A stretch of DNA of 25,296 nucleotides from assembly GCA_964570285.1 (NCBI GenBank), contig CAZMXP010000064.1, positions 1 through 25,296 on the forward strand, in the 5' to 3' direction. Position numbers and translations under genes: made by a program. Positions 1 through 7,875 of the stretch are shown here, in pieces; positions within the stretch are counted from its first letter, which is position 1, and each line of letters opens with the position of its first letter. This DNA comes from CAZMXP01 sp964570285. Lineage in GTDB: Bacteria > Planctomycetota > PLA2. The notes under the pieces are model-generated. The model saw only the letters and a list, made by a program, of their open reading frames with translations. It had not been told where the DNA came from and searched no databases.

Positions 1-1
1 C

Positions 2-289
2 ACCGGCTCGCGCATGGACGAGGTCATCTTCGAGGAGTTCAAGGGCACCGGCAACATGGAGCTCGTGCTCGACCGGCGCCTCGCGGAGCGGCGCATCTGG
101 CCCGCGATGGATGTCCAGCGGAGCGGCACGCGCAAGGAGGAGCTGCTGCTGCATCCCGACGAGCTGGAGCGGGTCTACCGCCTGCGCAAGGTGCTCTCCG
201 ACATGCAGCTGCCCGAGGCGGCGTCGCTGCTCAGGAGCCGCATCGAGAAGACGGGCAGCAACGCGGAATTCCTGATGAGCCTCGGGTAG
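2..289 (+). CDS. rho: Transcription termination factor Rho, C-terminal fragment
   Basis: Only the last 95 codons are in the window; the reading frame is open at the left edge, so the gene begins upstream. Rho is the hexameric RNA-dependent ATPase helicase that ends transcription of untranslated RNA. The visible tail starts with TGSRMDEVIFEEFKGTGNME, the highly conserved Rho segment just after the Q/R-loop region. It continues with a LDRRLAERRIWPA-type stretch and the R-SGTRKEELLL segment, then the C-terminal helices. The stop is TAG at 287-289. I saw no clear intrinsic terminator behind it; the next gene is on the opposite strand and the gap carries repeats. Identification is secure because this tail is nearly invariant across bacteria. 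Confidence 0.95.
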   Translation, partial: TGSRMDEVIFEEFKGTGNMELVLDRRLAERRIWPAMDVQRSGTRKEELLLHPDELERVYRLRKVLSDMQLPEAASLLRSRIEKTGSNAEFLMSLG

Positions 290-376
290 GGACCTGGGAA
301 TGGCATCGAGACACAGCGCAGCTTGACGCCGCAACCAGACGCGCGCAGGCCGCCGCACGCGTCATGTTGAGCGATG

Positions 377-478
377 ACCACGAAGGCGCGAAGGCACGGA
401 GAACGCGCAGAGACGAGCCGGCGCGCAGCGCGCGTACCGCGTCGCGGGAGTTCCTTCGTGCCTTCGCGCCTTCGTGGT
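377..478. repeat. Long inverted repeat of the CTTCG intergenic family
   Basis: The 22 bases at 377-398 are the exact reverse complement of 457-478, and the pairing continues weakly inward for about 3 bp. The right arm reads CGTGCCTTCG then CGCCTTCGTGGT. The roughly 58-base loop is GC-rich with its own short palindrome. The two arms are inverted copies of a CTTCG-rich unit that recurs at 16135-16180, 16486-16531 and 19908-19955. It lies between the convergent ends of rho and the lytic transglycosylase gene, so an RNA hairpin here could act as a two-way terminator, though there is no U-tract. Confidence 0.8.
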
Positions 479-538
479 TCTCGTTCTGGCCGCTCGTACC
501 GGTAGGGTCGGGCCGTGCGCTCCCCTCGTCTGACCGCA

Positions 539-620
539 GGTGAGTCCCGGCAGGCACCCCCTTGCGCTCGTGGGTGCCTCCCTTCCTGGGTTCCTCATCA
601 AGGCCCCTACCCTCGACCCG
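539..620 (+). repeat. Dispersed intergenic repeat, copy 1
   Basis: This stretch contains CCTCCCTTCCTGGGTTCCTC followed by ATCAAG. It is closely similar to the reverse complement of 14354-14437, matching over most of about 80 positions with several substitutions and small indels. Both copies are non-coding, lie in gaps of more than 300 bases next to gene 3' ends, and are in opposite orientations. I do not recognise the family. The rest of the 290-647 gap, apart from this repeat and the inverted repeat at 377-478, shows nothing I can name. Confidence 0.65.
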
Positions 621-647
621 GCGTGCGACGACGGAACGGCGGGCCCG

Positions 648-1217
648 CTACGGCCCCTCCGCGAGCACCTCGCGCGTCGCGAGGACCTTGGCGACGTAGG
701 CGCGCGTCTCGAGGAACGCGTGCCGCGCGAGGATCTCCCCGGCATCCGGGGTGAGCTTTCGCCAGCGGTCGACGTTGCCGGGGCCGGCGTTGTAGGCCAT
801 CAGCGCGAGGCGGAGATCCTTGTAGCGGTCGAGCAGCCGGCGCAGGTAGCGGCAGCCGAGTTCGAGGTTCAGCGCGGGGTCGAAGAGATCCTCCACCGAG
901 AGGGGCCGCCCCGCCATCTCCTCCGCCGTGGGCAGGCGCACCTGCATCAACCCGTAGGCCTTCGCCCGCGAAACCGCACGCGGGTTCCCCGACGACTCCG
1001 CCCGCATGACCGCCTCCACGAGCAGGGGGTCGAGTTGCGCCTCGAGGGCCGCCTCCCGGATCAGGTAGCGGATCTCCTCCTGCCCCTGCCGGCGCACCAG
1101 CAGCAGCACGGCGATGCTCCCGAGCAGCGCGAGCAGGAGCCCCGTCCAGACCCGCACGCGCTGCCGGCGGGCCCTCCGCGATCGGCGCTTGGGGAGTAGC
1201 GTCGCCGGGAAACGCAT
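648..1217 (-). CDS. Membrane-anchored lytic transglycosylase (SLT domain)
   Basis: This 189-aa protein should cleave the MurNAc-GlcNAc bond of peptidoglycan, giving 1,6-anhydro ends. A very basic N-terminus (residues 10-23) precedes one hydrophobic segment at about 24-42, which predicts an inner-membrane anchor with the enzyme outside. The SLT (transglycosylase family 1, Slt70/MltC-like) domain covers about 50-185. The catalytic Glu is E74 in the RAESSGNP motif; AYGLMQV (88-93) and ALMAYNAGPGNV (138-149) are the other classic motifs. I chose the ATG at 1217 because a run of G lies about 5 nt upstream; an ATG at 1220 is also possible, and the longer frame to 1301 would run into the upstream HEAT gene. 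It lies 38 bp behind that gene on the same strand, probably as an operon. Confidence 0.88.
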   Translation of the reverse strand: MRFPATLLPKRRSRRARRQRVRVWTGLLLALLGSIAVLLLVRRQGQEEIRYLIREAALEAQLDPLLVEAVMRAESSGNPRAVSRAKAYGLMQVRLPTAEEMAGRPLSVEDLFDPALNLELGCRYLRRLLDRYKDLRLALMAYNAGPGNVDRWRKLTPDAGEILARHAFLETRAYVAKVLATREVLAEGP

Positions 1218-1255
1218 CATCGCCCCCCCATCTGACCTCAGGGGTGCGACAGCGC

Positions 1256-4200
1256 CTACCCGCGACGCTCCGCCTCGGTCCGGGCCACCTGCGCCGCCCA
1301 CCAGTCGTTGTAGGCGCGGATCGTCGCCTCGAGCTCCTCCGGGGTGGTCACGTGGGAGATGGGCTCGGGGCCGTCGGCGCCGATGCGCAGGCTCAGCACG
1401 TAGGAGGCGTTCCGCTGGAGGAACCAGTCCTTGTCGCGGAGCACGCGCAGCAGCAGCGGGACCGCCTCGTCCGGCACCGGCGGGAGGTCGGGGCCGGTCG
1501 CGGCGGCGAACTCGTGCAGCGCCGAGGCGTCGTAGCCGCGCGAGGTCAGCGCCTCCACGAACCAGGCGCGCGCGTTGCCGGTGGCCGACGCCTGGAACCA
1601 GGCCGAGTAGTTGTCCGCCTGCGTGGGGTAGCTCTCGCTCTCGAACTCGCGGCTCGAGATCATCTTCAGATGCAGCACGGCGGAGCGGGCGTTGCGCCCC
1701 GCCCGCGTCATGCGGATCAGCTGGGGGATGCAGGACTCGTCCCAGCGGCGCGCGAGGCCGAGCGCCGCGGCATCCTGGCTCAGGGTGTCGTCGCCCTTCA
1801 GCACGGCGAGCAGCACGCCGCGCGTCGCGTCGGTGCGGAAGCGCGAGAGGACGTTCACCAGCGCGACCCGCTCGAGGGAGGCGGGGTCGGTCAGCTCCAG
1901 CCGCTGGATGAGGCGCGACACGAGTTCGGGGGTCTCCAGCTTCACGAGGCCGCTGGCCGCGGCGGCGCGGACGCGCACGTCCGCCTCGCGCTGGAAGACG
2001 GCGAGGAGCTGGTCGGGGGCCCGGGGGTCACCACCCGCGACGAGACCCTCCACCGCGCGCACCCGCACGTCGGGGGAGGCGTCGGCGAAGAGCAGGTCGG
2101 CCATGCCGCGCACCGCCTCCTCCCCGCCGAGCACGCCGAGGGCGTAGCCGCTGGCCCCGCGCACGTCGGGCGACTCGTGGCGCGCGAGTTCCTTGAGCGA
2201 CTCCAGCACGCGCGCGTCCTTCATGCCCGCAAGCGCGGAGGCCGCGGCCACGCGCACGAGCACCTCCTCGTCCTTGAGCCTCTCGACGAGCGTCGGCCGC
2301 GCGAGGTCGGGGTGGCCGTCCACGAGCGCCTCCAGTGCCGCGCGGCGCACCTTCCAGCGGGGCTCCGCGCAGAGCTCCCGGATCCGCGTCGCGGGCAGGC
2401 TCGCGCAGGCTCGCGCGAGGAGCGCCTGGCCCGCCGGGCCCAGCTTGCCGGCCAGCGCGTCCACGAGCGCGAGGGCGACGCGCTCGCCCCCGGCGGGCAC
2501 GAGCAGGTCCACGACGGCCGCGACGAACGCGTTCGCCTCGCTCTCCGCGGCGACCGCGGACACGAACGCGTCCGCCTCGGCGGCCGAGAGCGCCCCCGCA
2601 CCCCCCGGAAGCCCCGCGACGAAGGCCGCGGCGAAGAGCCGGTCCTCGACCGCGACGAGGTCGTCGAGGGCGGCGGCGACCATCGACCGGTGCCGCGCGG
2701 CGCGCGCCCCGGGGTCGCGGTTCTCGTGGAACCACTTGACGTTCTCGGCGAAGAAGAGGTCCCACGTGGGCTGCTTGTCGATGTCCCACCAGATCTGCCA
2801 CGCGAAGTCCCGCGCCGTCGCGTCGAAGACGCCGAAGAGCGCGTCGCGCGCCTTCAGCCCCGCGGCGCTCTTCCCGAAGGCGACGGTGCGCGCGAGGTCC
2901 CCGACGCGCACGACGACGAGACCCTCGTCGGGGCCCACGTGGGCCGGATCGGCCTCCGGGGCGGCGAAGAACCCGAGCGTCCGCAGCTCGCCGACCAGCG
3001 CGCGCATCGTCGGGGCCGGGAGCGCGTATGCGCGCCCCCGGAGGAAGGTGGGCCGCTCGGCCCCGGCGACGGCGAAGCGCACGGTCGCCCCGCCGCCCGC
3101 CGCCTTGACGTCCATCACGGCGTCGGCCAGGTCCGCCTCCTCGATCTCGTTGAGCTCGCGGCGGGCGCGGAAGCGGCGCCCGTTGTCGAGCCACCAGCGG
3201 CCCCAGAGCGGCGCCTGGTCGGCGAAGTTCTCCCCGGTGATGCGGCGCAGCATCGTGTAGGCGAGCGGCATCACCGAGGCGAAGTCGCGGTAGTGGCGGT
3301 TGCCGGCGCCGACCGCCTCGATCAGGATGATCGGGATGTCGCGGTCGAGCAGCCGCACCAGGTCGCTGTCGCGCGTGCGCAGCGCCGCCTGCGCGAGGGC
3401 AAGCGCGGCACTGGCCTGCGCGAGCATCTCGGTGCGGTGCTGCAGGCCCATCTCGCCGCGGAGCACGGCGATCGTCTCCGGCTTCAGCGGCTGCACCTTG
3501 AACGCGGAGCTCATGATCGAGAAGGCCAGCGCGGCGTAGGAGCGCTGGCGCCAGAAGCTGTGCTGCTTCGTGATGAGCCCGTTGAGCGCCTCGATGTTCG
3601 CCTCGTCGTTGCGCGACGCGACGAGCCGCATCGCGCGGCTTGCCACCTGCGGCGACTCGTCGCCGAGCGCCGCGTAGAAGCGGGCGCTGGCCTCCTCCCA
3701 CGAGACCTCCTTCGTCTCGAGGAGCCGGTCGAGCAGCTGCAGGCCGATCTCGCGCGTGAAGGGGCGCTCCGCGGCGGTGCGGTCGAGCAGGTCGAGCACC
3801 GCGGGCAGGTTGCGCCGGGCGACGCGCTCGCGCACGAAGCGGAAGGCCTCGCCGCGCAGCGTCGTCTCCGAGAGCTGGAAGAACCGGAACGCCTCCGCGA
3901 CCGCCTCCTCCTCGTTGAGCCGCGACGCCGCCTCGAGGAAGACCGACGCGTGGCGGTGCTGGCTCTTCTCCGCGGCCACGAGCAGCAGCGTGATGCAGTG
4001 GCTCTTCTCGCCGATGCGGCCGATCACGTAGGCGGCCCCGGGCTTGAGGTTGTCGACGCGCGGATCCTGCGACACGAGGATGTCGAGCACGAGCGGGTAG
4101 CTCTTCTCCTTCAGCACGATGAGGCGCTCGGCCGCGCGGCGCGACTTCTCGCCGGGCCAGCCCGCGAGGCGGCCGATCGTGCCCTTGAGCCCTTCGCGCT

Positions 4201-4339
4201 CCTCGTCGGCCTCCCCCTCCGCCGGCGGCGCGTCGCCCGCGGGCTCCGGCACGTCGAAGACGGGCTTCTTGGGCTTGTTGCCGCTCCCCTGGGCGAGGAC
4301 GGGGAGCCCTAGGAAGAGCAGCAGGAGTGTGGCTCGCAT
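1256..4339 (-). CDS. Large secreted HEAT-repeat protein
   Basis: This 1027-aa protein starts with a signal peptide (MRATLLLLFLGLPVLA, cleavage near residue 16), followed by a charged Pro/Glu-rich linker. Most of the rest is helical HEAT-type repeats: clear units of the form D-x-x-VR-x-x-A-A-x-A-L occur around residues 60-330 and again about 650-900. HEAT arrays form superhelical scaffolds that bind other proteins. The middle part (about 430-600) is not repeat-like; it mixes beta-rich sequence with a Trp-rich patch (FAWQIWWDIDKQPTWDLFF) and I do not recognise it. The ATG at 4339 has AAGGTGG 7 nt upstream and begins the signal peptide; a start at 4453 would bury it. A second HEAT cluster lies at 22773-25296. 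Function beyond a periplasmic or surface scaffold is unknown. Confidence 0.82.
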   Translation of the reverse strand: MRATLLLLFLGLPVLAQGSGNKPKKPVFDVPEPAGDAPPAEGEADEEREGLKGTIGRLAGWPGEKSRRAAERLIVLKEKSYPLVLDILVSQDPRVDNLKPGAAYVIGRIGEKSHCITLLLVAAEKSQHRHASVFLEAASRLNEEEAVAEAFRFFQLSETTLRGEAFRFVRERVARRNLPAVLDLLDRTAAERPFTREIGLQLLDRLLETKEVSWEEASARFYAALGDESPQVASRAMRLVASRNDEANIEALNGLITKQHSFWRQRSYAALAFSIMSSAFKVQPLKPETIAVLRGEMGLQHRTEMLAQASAALALAQAALRTRDSDLVRLLDRDIPIILIEAVGAGNRHYRDFASVMPLAYTMLRRITGENFADQAPLWGRWWLDNGRRFRARRELNEIEEADLADAVMDVKAAGGGATVRFAVAGAERPTFLRGRAYALPAPTMRALVGELRTLGFFAAPEADPAHVGPDEGLVVVRVGDLARTVAFGKSAAGLKARDALFGVFDATARDFAWQIWWDIDKQPTWDLFFAENVKWFHENRDPGARAARHRSMVAAALDDLVAVEDRLFAAAFVAGLPGGAGALSAAEADAFVSAVAAESEANAFVAAVVDLLVPAGGERVALALVDALAGKLGPAGQALLARACASLPATRIRELCAEPRWKVRRAALEALVDGHPDLARPTLVERLKDEEVLVRVAAASALAGMKDARVLESLKELARHESPDVRGASGYALGVLGGEEAVRGMADLLFADASPDVRVRAVEGLVAGGDPRAPDQLLAVFQREADVRVRAAAASGLVKLETPELVSRLIQRLELTDPASLERVALVNVLSRFRTDATRGVLLAVLKGDDTLSQDAAALGLARRWDESCIPQLIRMTRAGRNARSAVLHLKMISSREFESESYPTQADNYSAWFQASATGNARAWFVEALTSRGYDASALHEFAAATGPDLPPVPDEAVPLLLRVLRDKDWFLQRNASYVLSLRIGADGPEPISHVTTPEELEATIRAYNDWWAAQVARTEAERRG

Positions 4340-4498
4340 CCGGCATCCACCTTGGCGGCAGCGCGTCATGGACGGGTCACGGCAGCCGATGGGGCGAAAA
4401 CGAGACACGCGGGGCGATCTCGGGGGGGCGCGGGGGGGCTGCTCCCTCGCCATCGCGCGCGGGCGCGGTTAATCTCGGGGGTCTTGTCGGACCGGCCG

Positions 4499-4987
4499 AT
4501 GCAACTCGAGGAACTGCTCGACAGAACCGAGGCGCTGCGCGAGGCGCGCGACTTCCGCACGCCCGGCGGCTTCGACGCGCGCCCCGGGGATGCGACGACG
4601 GCGGCGCTGCTCGTGCTGCTCGAGGACCGAAGCCTGAGGCCCGAGCACCGCGACCGGATCTACGAGGACTTGGCCAAGAACCGCGCGCTGCTGCTGCGGC
4701 TGCGCGACCCCCGGCTGCTCGACCTCATCCACTGGGGCGAGCAGGTGGAGCGGCTCCACGCGAGCCTGCGCAAGGGGCGGCTCTCGATCTTCCACTTCAC
4801 CCGCGCGATGGAGGCGACCGCGCGCCGCTGCCGCTGCGAGCTGCTCCCGGTGATGGGCCGCCTCGACCAGCTCTCGCACGCCTGGGCGAACCGCGACTAC
4901 GAGACGACGCTGCGGCTGCTGCTACCCGACCTCGTAGAGGCTGAAGCGCCCGGCGAAGCGCCGACGGAACTCCGCTCGCAGGCGTGA
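4499..4987 (+). CDS. Hypothetical protein, alpha-helical, 162 aa
   Basis: I do not recognise this protein. It starts MQLEELLDRTEALREARD and is predicted to be almost entirely helical, Leu- and Arg-rich, without a signal peptide or membrane segment. A CRC pair sits near residues 107-109 (ARRCRCELL). The ATG at 4499 fits where coding-like composition begins, but no good ribosome site is visible; the frame stays open to 4352. It is divergent from the large HEAT gene, with 159 bp between starts. Its last 66 bp overlap the end of recG on the other strand, so one of the two 3' ends evolved under double coding constraint, or this gene's tail was extended by loss of a stop. It is probably a real cytoplasmic protein, but only moderately supported. 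Confidence 0.6.
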   Translation: MQLEELLDRTEALREARDFRTPGGFDARPGDATTAALLVLLEDRSLRPEHRDRIYEDLAKNRALLLRLRDPRLLDLIHWGEQVERLHASLRKGRLSIFHFTRAMEATARRCRCELLPVMGRLDQLSHAWANRDYETTLRLLLPDLVEAEAPGEAPTELRSQA

Positions 4988-6964
4988 GTGGCCCTCGAGC
5001 CTCGGGTCGCGCTCCAGCAGCGCGAACGCGTCCTGCCTCGCGGCGGCGAGCGTGGCGGCGTCGCGCGCGAGGTCCGCGAGCCGGAATTCCGGCATCCCGT
5101 GCTGCCGGCGCCCGAAGAACTCCCCGGGCCCCCGCAGCCTCAGATCCTCCTCGGCGATCCGGAACCCGTCGGTCGTCGCGAGCAGCGCGCGCAGGCGCTG
5201 CCTCGCCTCGACGCCGAGCTTGAACGCGATCAGCAGGCAGAGGGACCGCTCCGCGCCGCGGCCGATGCGGCCCCTGAGCTGGTGGAGCGTCGCCAGCCCG
5301 AACCGCTCCGCGTTCTGGATCAGCATCACGGTCGCGTTGGGCACGTCGATGCCCACCTCGAGCACCGTCGTGCCGACGAGCGCGTCGAGGGCGCCGCGCC
5401 GGAAGGCCTCCATCGTCGCCTCGCGCTCGCCGGACGGCGTGCGGCCCGTGACGAGGCCGAGGCGCAGGCCCGAGAGCGGGCCCTCGCGCAGCTCGTGGAA
5501 CCCCTTCTCCGCGGCCAGCGCGTCGATCTCCTCCGACTCCTCGACGAGGGGGTAGATCACGTAGCCCTGGCGCCCCTGCGCGACGGCATCGCGCAGGGAC
5601 GCATAGGCCGCGTCGGCGCGCGAGGCGGGCAGAAGGCGCGTCTCCGCGGGCGTGCGGCCGGGGGGCAGTTCGTCGAGGACGGAGACATCGAGGTCGCCGA
5701 AGGCCGTCAGGGCCAGGGTGCGCGGGATCGGGGTCGCCGTCATCACGAGCACGTCGGGGCGGATGCCCTTGCGCTGCAGCTGGGCCCGCTGCTCGACGCC
5801 GAACTTGTGCTGCTCGTCCACGACGACGAGGCCCAGCCGGCCGAACTCGATGTCGGGCTCGAGCAGCGCGTGGGTGCCGAGCACGAGGTCGAGGTCCCCC
5901 GAGGCGAGCCGCGCGAGCAGGTCGCGCCGCTCGGCCGCGGGGGTGCTGCCGACGAGCAGCTCGACGCGCACCTCCGAGCCCGCCAGCAGGCCGGTGATCG
6001 TCCGGTGGTGCTGCCGCGCGAGCAGCTCCGTCGGCGCGAGGAAGGCGACCTGCGTGCGGTTCGCGATCGCGACGAGCGCCGCGTAGAGCGCGACGGCGGT
6101 CTTACCGCTGCCGACGTCCCCCTGCAGGAGGCGGTTCATCGGTTCGGGTGCGCGCTGGTCGGCGAGGATCTCCCCGACGACGCGCCGCTGCGCGGCGGTG
6201 AACTCGAAGGGGAAGCGCGCGAGGATGCGCCGGTCGAGTTCCGCGCTCCATCGGTGCGCGATGCCGACCCGGGTGCGCGAGCGCCGCCGCTGCGCCGCGA
6301 CGGCCAGCTCGAAATAGAAGAGTTCGTCGTACTTGAGCCGATGCTCCGCCCGCTCCAGCGCGGCCCGGTCGGCCGGGAAGTGGATCGCCTGGAGCGCCTC
6401 GCGCAGCGGCGCGAGCCCCCGGGCCCCCCGGAGATCGTCCGGCAGCGGATCGTCGAGGCGGCCGAGGACCTCCTCCAGCGCGGCGAAGACCGCGCGGCGC
6501 AGCGCCGGGGCGGTCACCCCCTTCGTGACCGGGTGGATGGGGACGATGCGCCCGCCGTGCAGCGTCTCCTCCTCGCGCAGCACCTCGTACTCCGGCGACG
6601 AGATCGTCCCGCGGCGCACCCGGCCGAAGACGAACATCTCGGGCGACCCGGCGAGGTTTTTCGCGATCCACGGCTGGTTCCACCAGAGGAGTTCGATCCT
6701 GCCGCTCGCGTCGCTGAGCCAGCCGCGGACGCAGCTCTTCCTTCCGCGCCCGCCCACCGCGCGCAGCGGCCCGAGCGTGCCGCGCACGAGGGCGACCTCC
6801 CCCTCCCGCAGCAGGCCGATCGGGTGCAGTTCGCGCCGGTCCTCGTGACGGCGCGGCAGGTGGTAGACGAGATCCTCGACGGTGCGGAGGCCGAGCGCCG
6901 CAAGCGCCTCGGGCCGCGCCATCCTGAGCCCCGGCAGCTGGCGGGGGTCGTCGCCCGGTTCCAT
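4922..6964 (-). CDS. recG: ATP-dependent DNA helicase RecG
   Basis: RecG remodels stalled replication forks and branched recombination intermediates. The 680-aa product has the family length and order: an N-terminal wedge/OB region (about 1-230, with LPGL near residue 10 and DLVYHLPRRHEDR at 31-43), then helicase domain 1. Walker A GDVGSGKT is at 282-289 and the diagnostic DEQH box VVDEQHKFGV at 381-390, followed by MTATPIPRTLA. Helicase domain 2 holds VGTTVLEVGIDVPNAT and QLRGRIGRG. The C-terminal motif with GPGEFFGRRQHG is also present. I chose ATG 6964 because homology starts there; the frame is open further upstream to 7171 but crosses the divergent methyltransferase gene. It converges on and overlaps the 4499-4987 gene by 66 bp. 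Confidence 0.96.
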   Translation of the reverse strand: MEPGDDPRQLPGLRMARPEALAALGLRTVEDLVYHLPRRHEDRRELHPIGLLREGEVALVRGTLGPLRAVGGRGRKSCVRGWLSDASGRIELLWWNQPWIAKNLAGSPEMFVFGRVRRGTISSPEYEVLREEETLHGGRIVPIHPVTKGVTAPALRRAVFAALEEVLGRLDDPLPDDLRGARGLAPLREALQAIHFPADRAALERAEHRLKYDELFYFELAVAAQRRRSRTRVGIAHRWSAELDRRILARFPFEFTAAQRRVVGEILADQRAPEPMNRLLQGDVGSGKTAVALYAALVAIANRTQVAFLAPTELLARQHHRTITGLLAGSEVRVELLVGSTPAAERRDLLARLASGDLDLVLGTHALLEPDIEFGRLGLVVVDEQHKFGVEQRAQLQRKGIRPDVLVMTATPIPRTLALTAFGDLDVSVLDELPPGRTPAETRLLPASRADAAYASLRDAVAQGRQGYVIYPLVEESEEIDALAAEKGFHELREGPLSGLRLGLVTGRTPSGEREATMEAFRRGALDALVGTTVLEVGIDVPNATVMLIQNAERFGLATLHQLRGRIGRGAERSLCLLIAFKLGVEARQRLRALLATTDGFRIAEEDLRLRGPGEFFGRRQHGMPEFRLADLARDAATLAAARQDAFALLERDPRLEGHSRLRAEFRRRFAGRFSLYEVG

Positions 6965-6976
6965 GAGCAGGCCATA

Positions 6977-7014
6977 GGCTACAGGCCGTTGGCCCGAGAC
7001 CGTAGCCTGTAGCC
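6977..7014. repeat. Inverted repeat in the recG / methyltransferase divergent gap
   Basis: GGCTACAGGC at 6977-6986 is repeated as its exact reverse complement GCCTGTAGCC at 7005-7014, with an 18-base spacer. It fills most of the 56-bp gap between the two divergent start codons, so it could be an operator serving both genes or a mobile palindromic repeat. No convincing -35/-10 pair is visible in the gap. Confidence 0.6.
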
Positions 7015-7020
7015 CCCGCG

Positions 7021-7875
7021 ATGCAGAACCCCGAACTCCTCCTCGGCACCTGGCCCGAACACGAACTGCTCGACTCGGGCGAGGGCATGAAGCTCGAGCG
7101 GTTCGGGGAGGTGCTGCTCGCGCGTTCGGAGCCGAAGGCGTGGTGGAAGCGCTCCCTCGGTCGCGAGCCATGGGAGCGAGCGCACGGGCGCTTCACCGAG
7201 GAGGCGAAGTGGCACTGGCGCAGGCCGCCTCCGGAGTCGTGGTCCCTGCCGTGGAACGACGTGAAGTTCGTCGCGCGCGTCTCGGCCGCGAGCAAGCACG
7301 TGGGACTCTTCCCCGAGCAGGATCCGCACTGGCGCTGGATCCGCGCCCATCTCGCGGCGGCCCCGGGCGCCTCGATGCTGAACCTCTTCGGCTACACCGG
7401 CGCGGCGACCCTCGTCGCGGCGGCGAGCGGGGCGGGCGTCACGCACGTGGACAGCAGCAAGCCGGCGATCGCCGCCGCGCGCGCGAGCCAGGCGCTCTCG
7501 GGACTCGACGCGAGGCCCGTCCGCTGGATCCTCGACGACGCGATGAAGTTCGTCGCGCGCGAGGCGCGGCGCAAGAGCCGCTACGACGCGATCTGCCTCG
7601 ATCCGCCGAGCTTCGGCCGCGGGCCCAACCGCGAGGTCTGGAAGGTCGAGGAGCAGATCGCCGAGCTGCTCGCGCGCTGCAGCGGGCTCCTCTCCGACCG
7701 GCCCCGCTTCCTGCTGCTCACGATGTACAACCTCGAGGCGTCGTCGCTGATGCTCGGCAACCTGCTGCGCGACGCGCTCCCCGGCGGGCGCGTCTCCGTG
7801 GGCGAACTCGGCCTCGAGGAGAAGCGCTCCGGCCGGGTCCTCCCCCTCTCGCTCTACGCGCGCTGGGAGGCGTAG
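7021..7875 (+). CDS. Class I SAM-dependent methyltransferase, RlmI/RlmK-like (COG1092)
   Basis: This 284-aa enzyme looks like a 23S rRNA m5C/m7G-type methyltransferase of the COG1092 group. The SAM-binding motif I is NLFGYTGAAT at 121-130, with the acidic motif II residue in THVDSSKP (141-148). Motif IV DPPSFGRG at 194-201 is typical of this group, which stacks the target base on the Pro-Pro. An N-terminal region (1-90) rich in Trp replaces the PUA domain found in E. coli RlmI, so the target need not be the same. The ATG follows GTAGCCCCCGCG without a clear ribosome site. It is divergent from recG, and its last 22 bp overlap the convergent RlmM-like gene. A DNA or protein substrate cannot be ruled out, but RNA is likelier from the family. 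Confidence 0.82.
   Translation: MQNPELLLGTWPEHELLDSGEGMKLERFGEVLLARSEPKAWWKRSLGREPWERAHGRFTEEAKWHWRRPPPESWSLPWNDVKFVARVSAASKHVGLFPEQDPHWRWIRAHLAAAPGASMLNLFGYTGAATLVAAASGAGVTHVDSSKPAIAAARASQALSGLDARPVRWILDDAMKFVAREARRKSRYDAICLDPPSFGRGPNREVWKVEEQIAELLARCSGLLSDRPRFLLLTMYNLEASSLMLGNLLRDALPGGRVSVGELGLEEKRSGRVLPLSLYARWEA

Noticed and set aside
1244..4312. A 1022-codon plus-strand frame opposite the large HEAT gene
   Set aside because: It is Arg/Ala/Gly/Glu-rich with no domain or signal, and mirrors the codon pattern of the real minus-strand gene; a shadow of high GC content.
4988..7012. A 674-codon plus-strand frame opposite recG
   Set aside because: Low-complexity composition, while the minus strand encodes an intact RecG.
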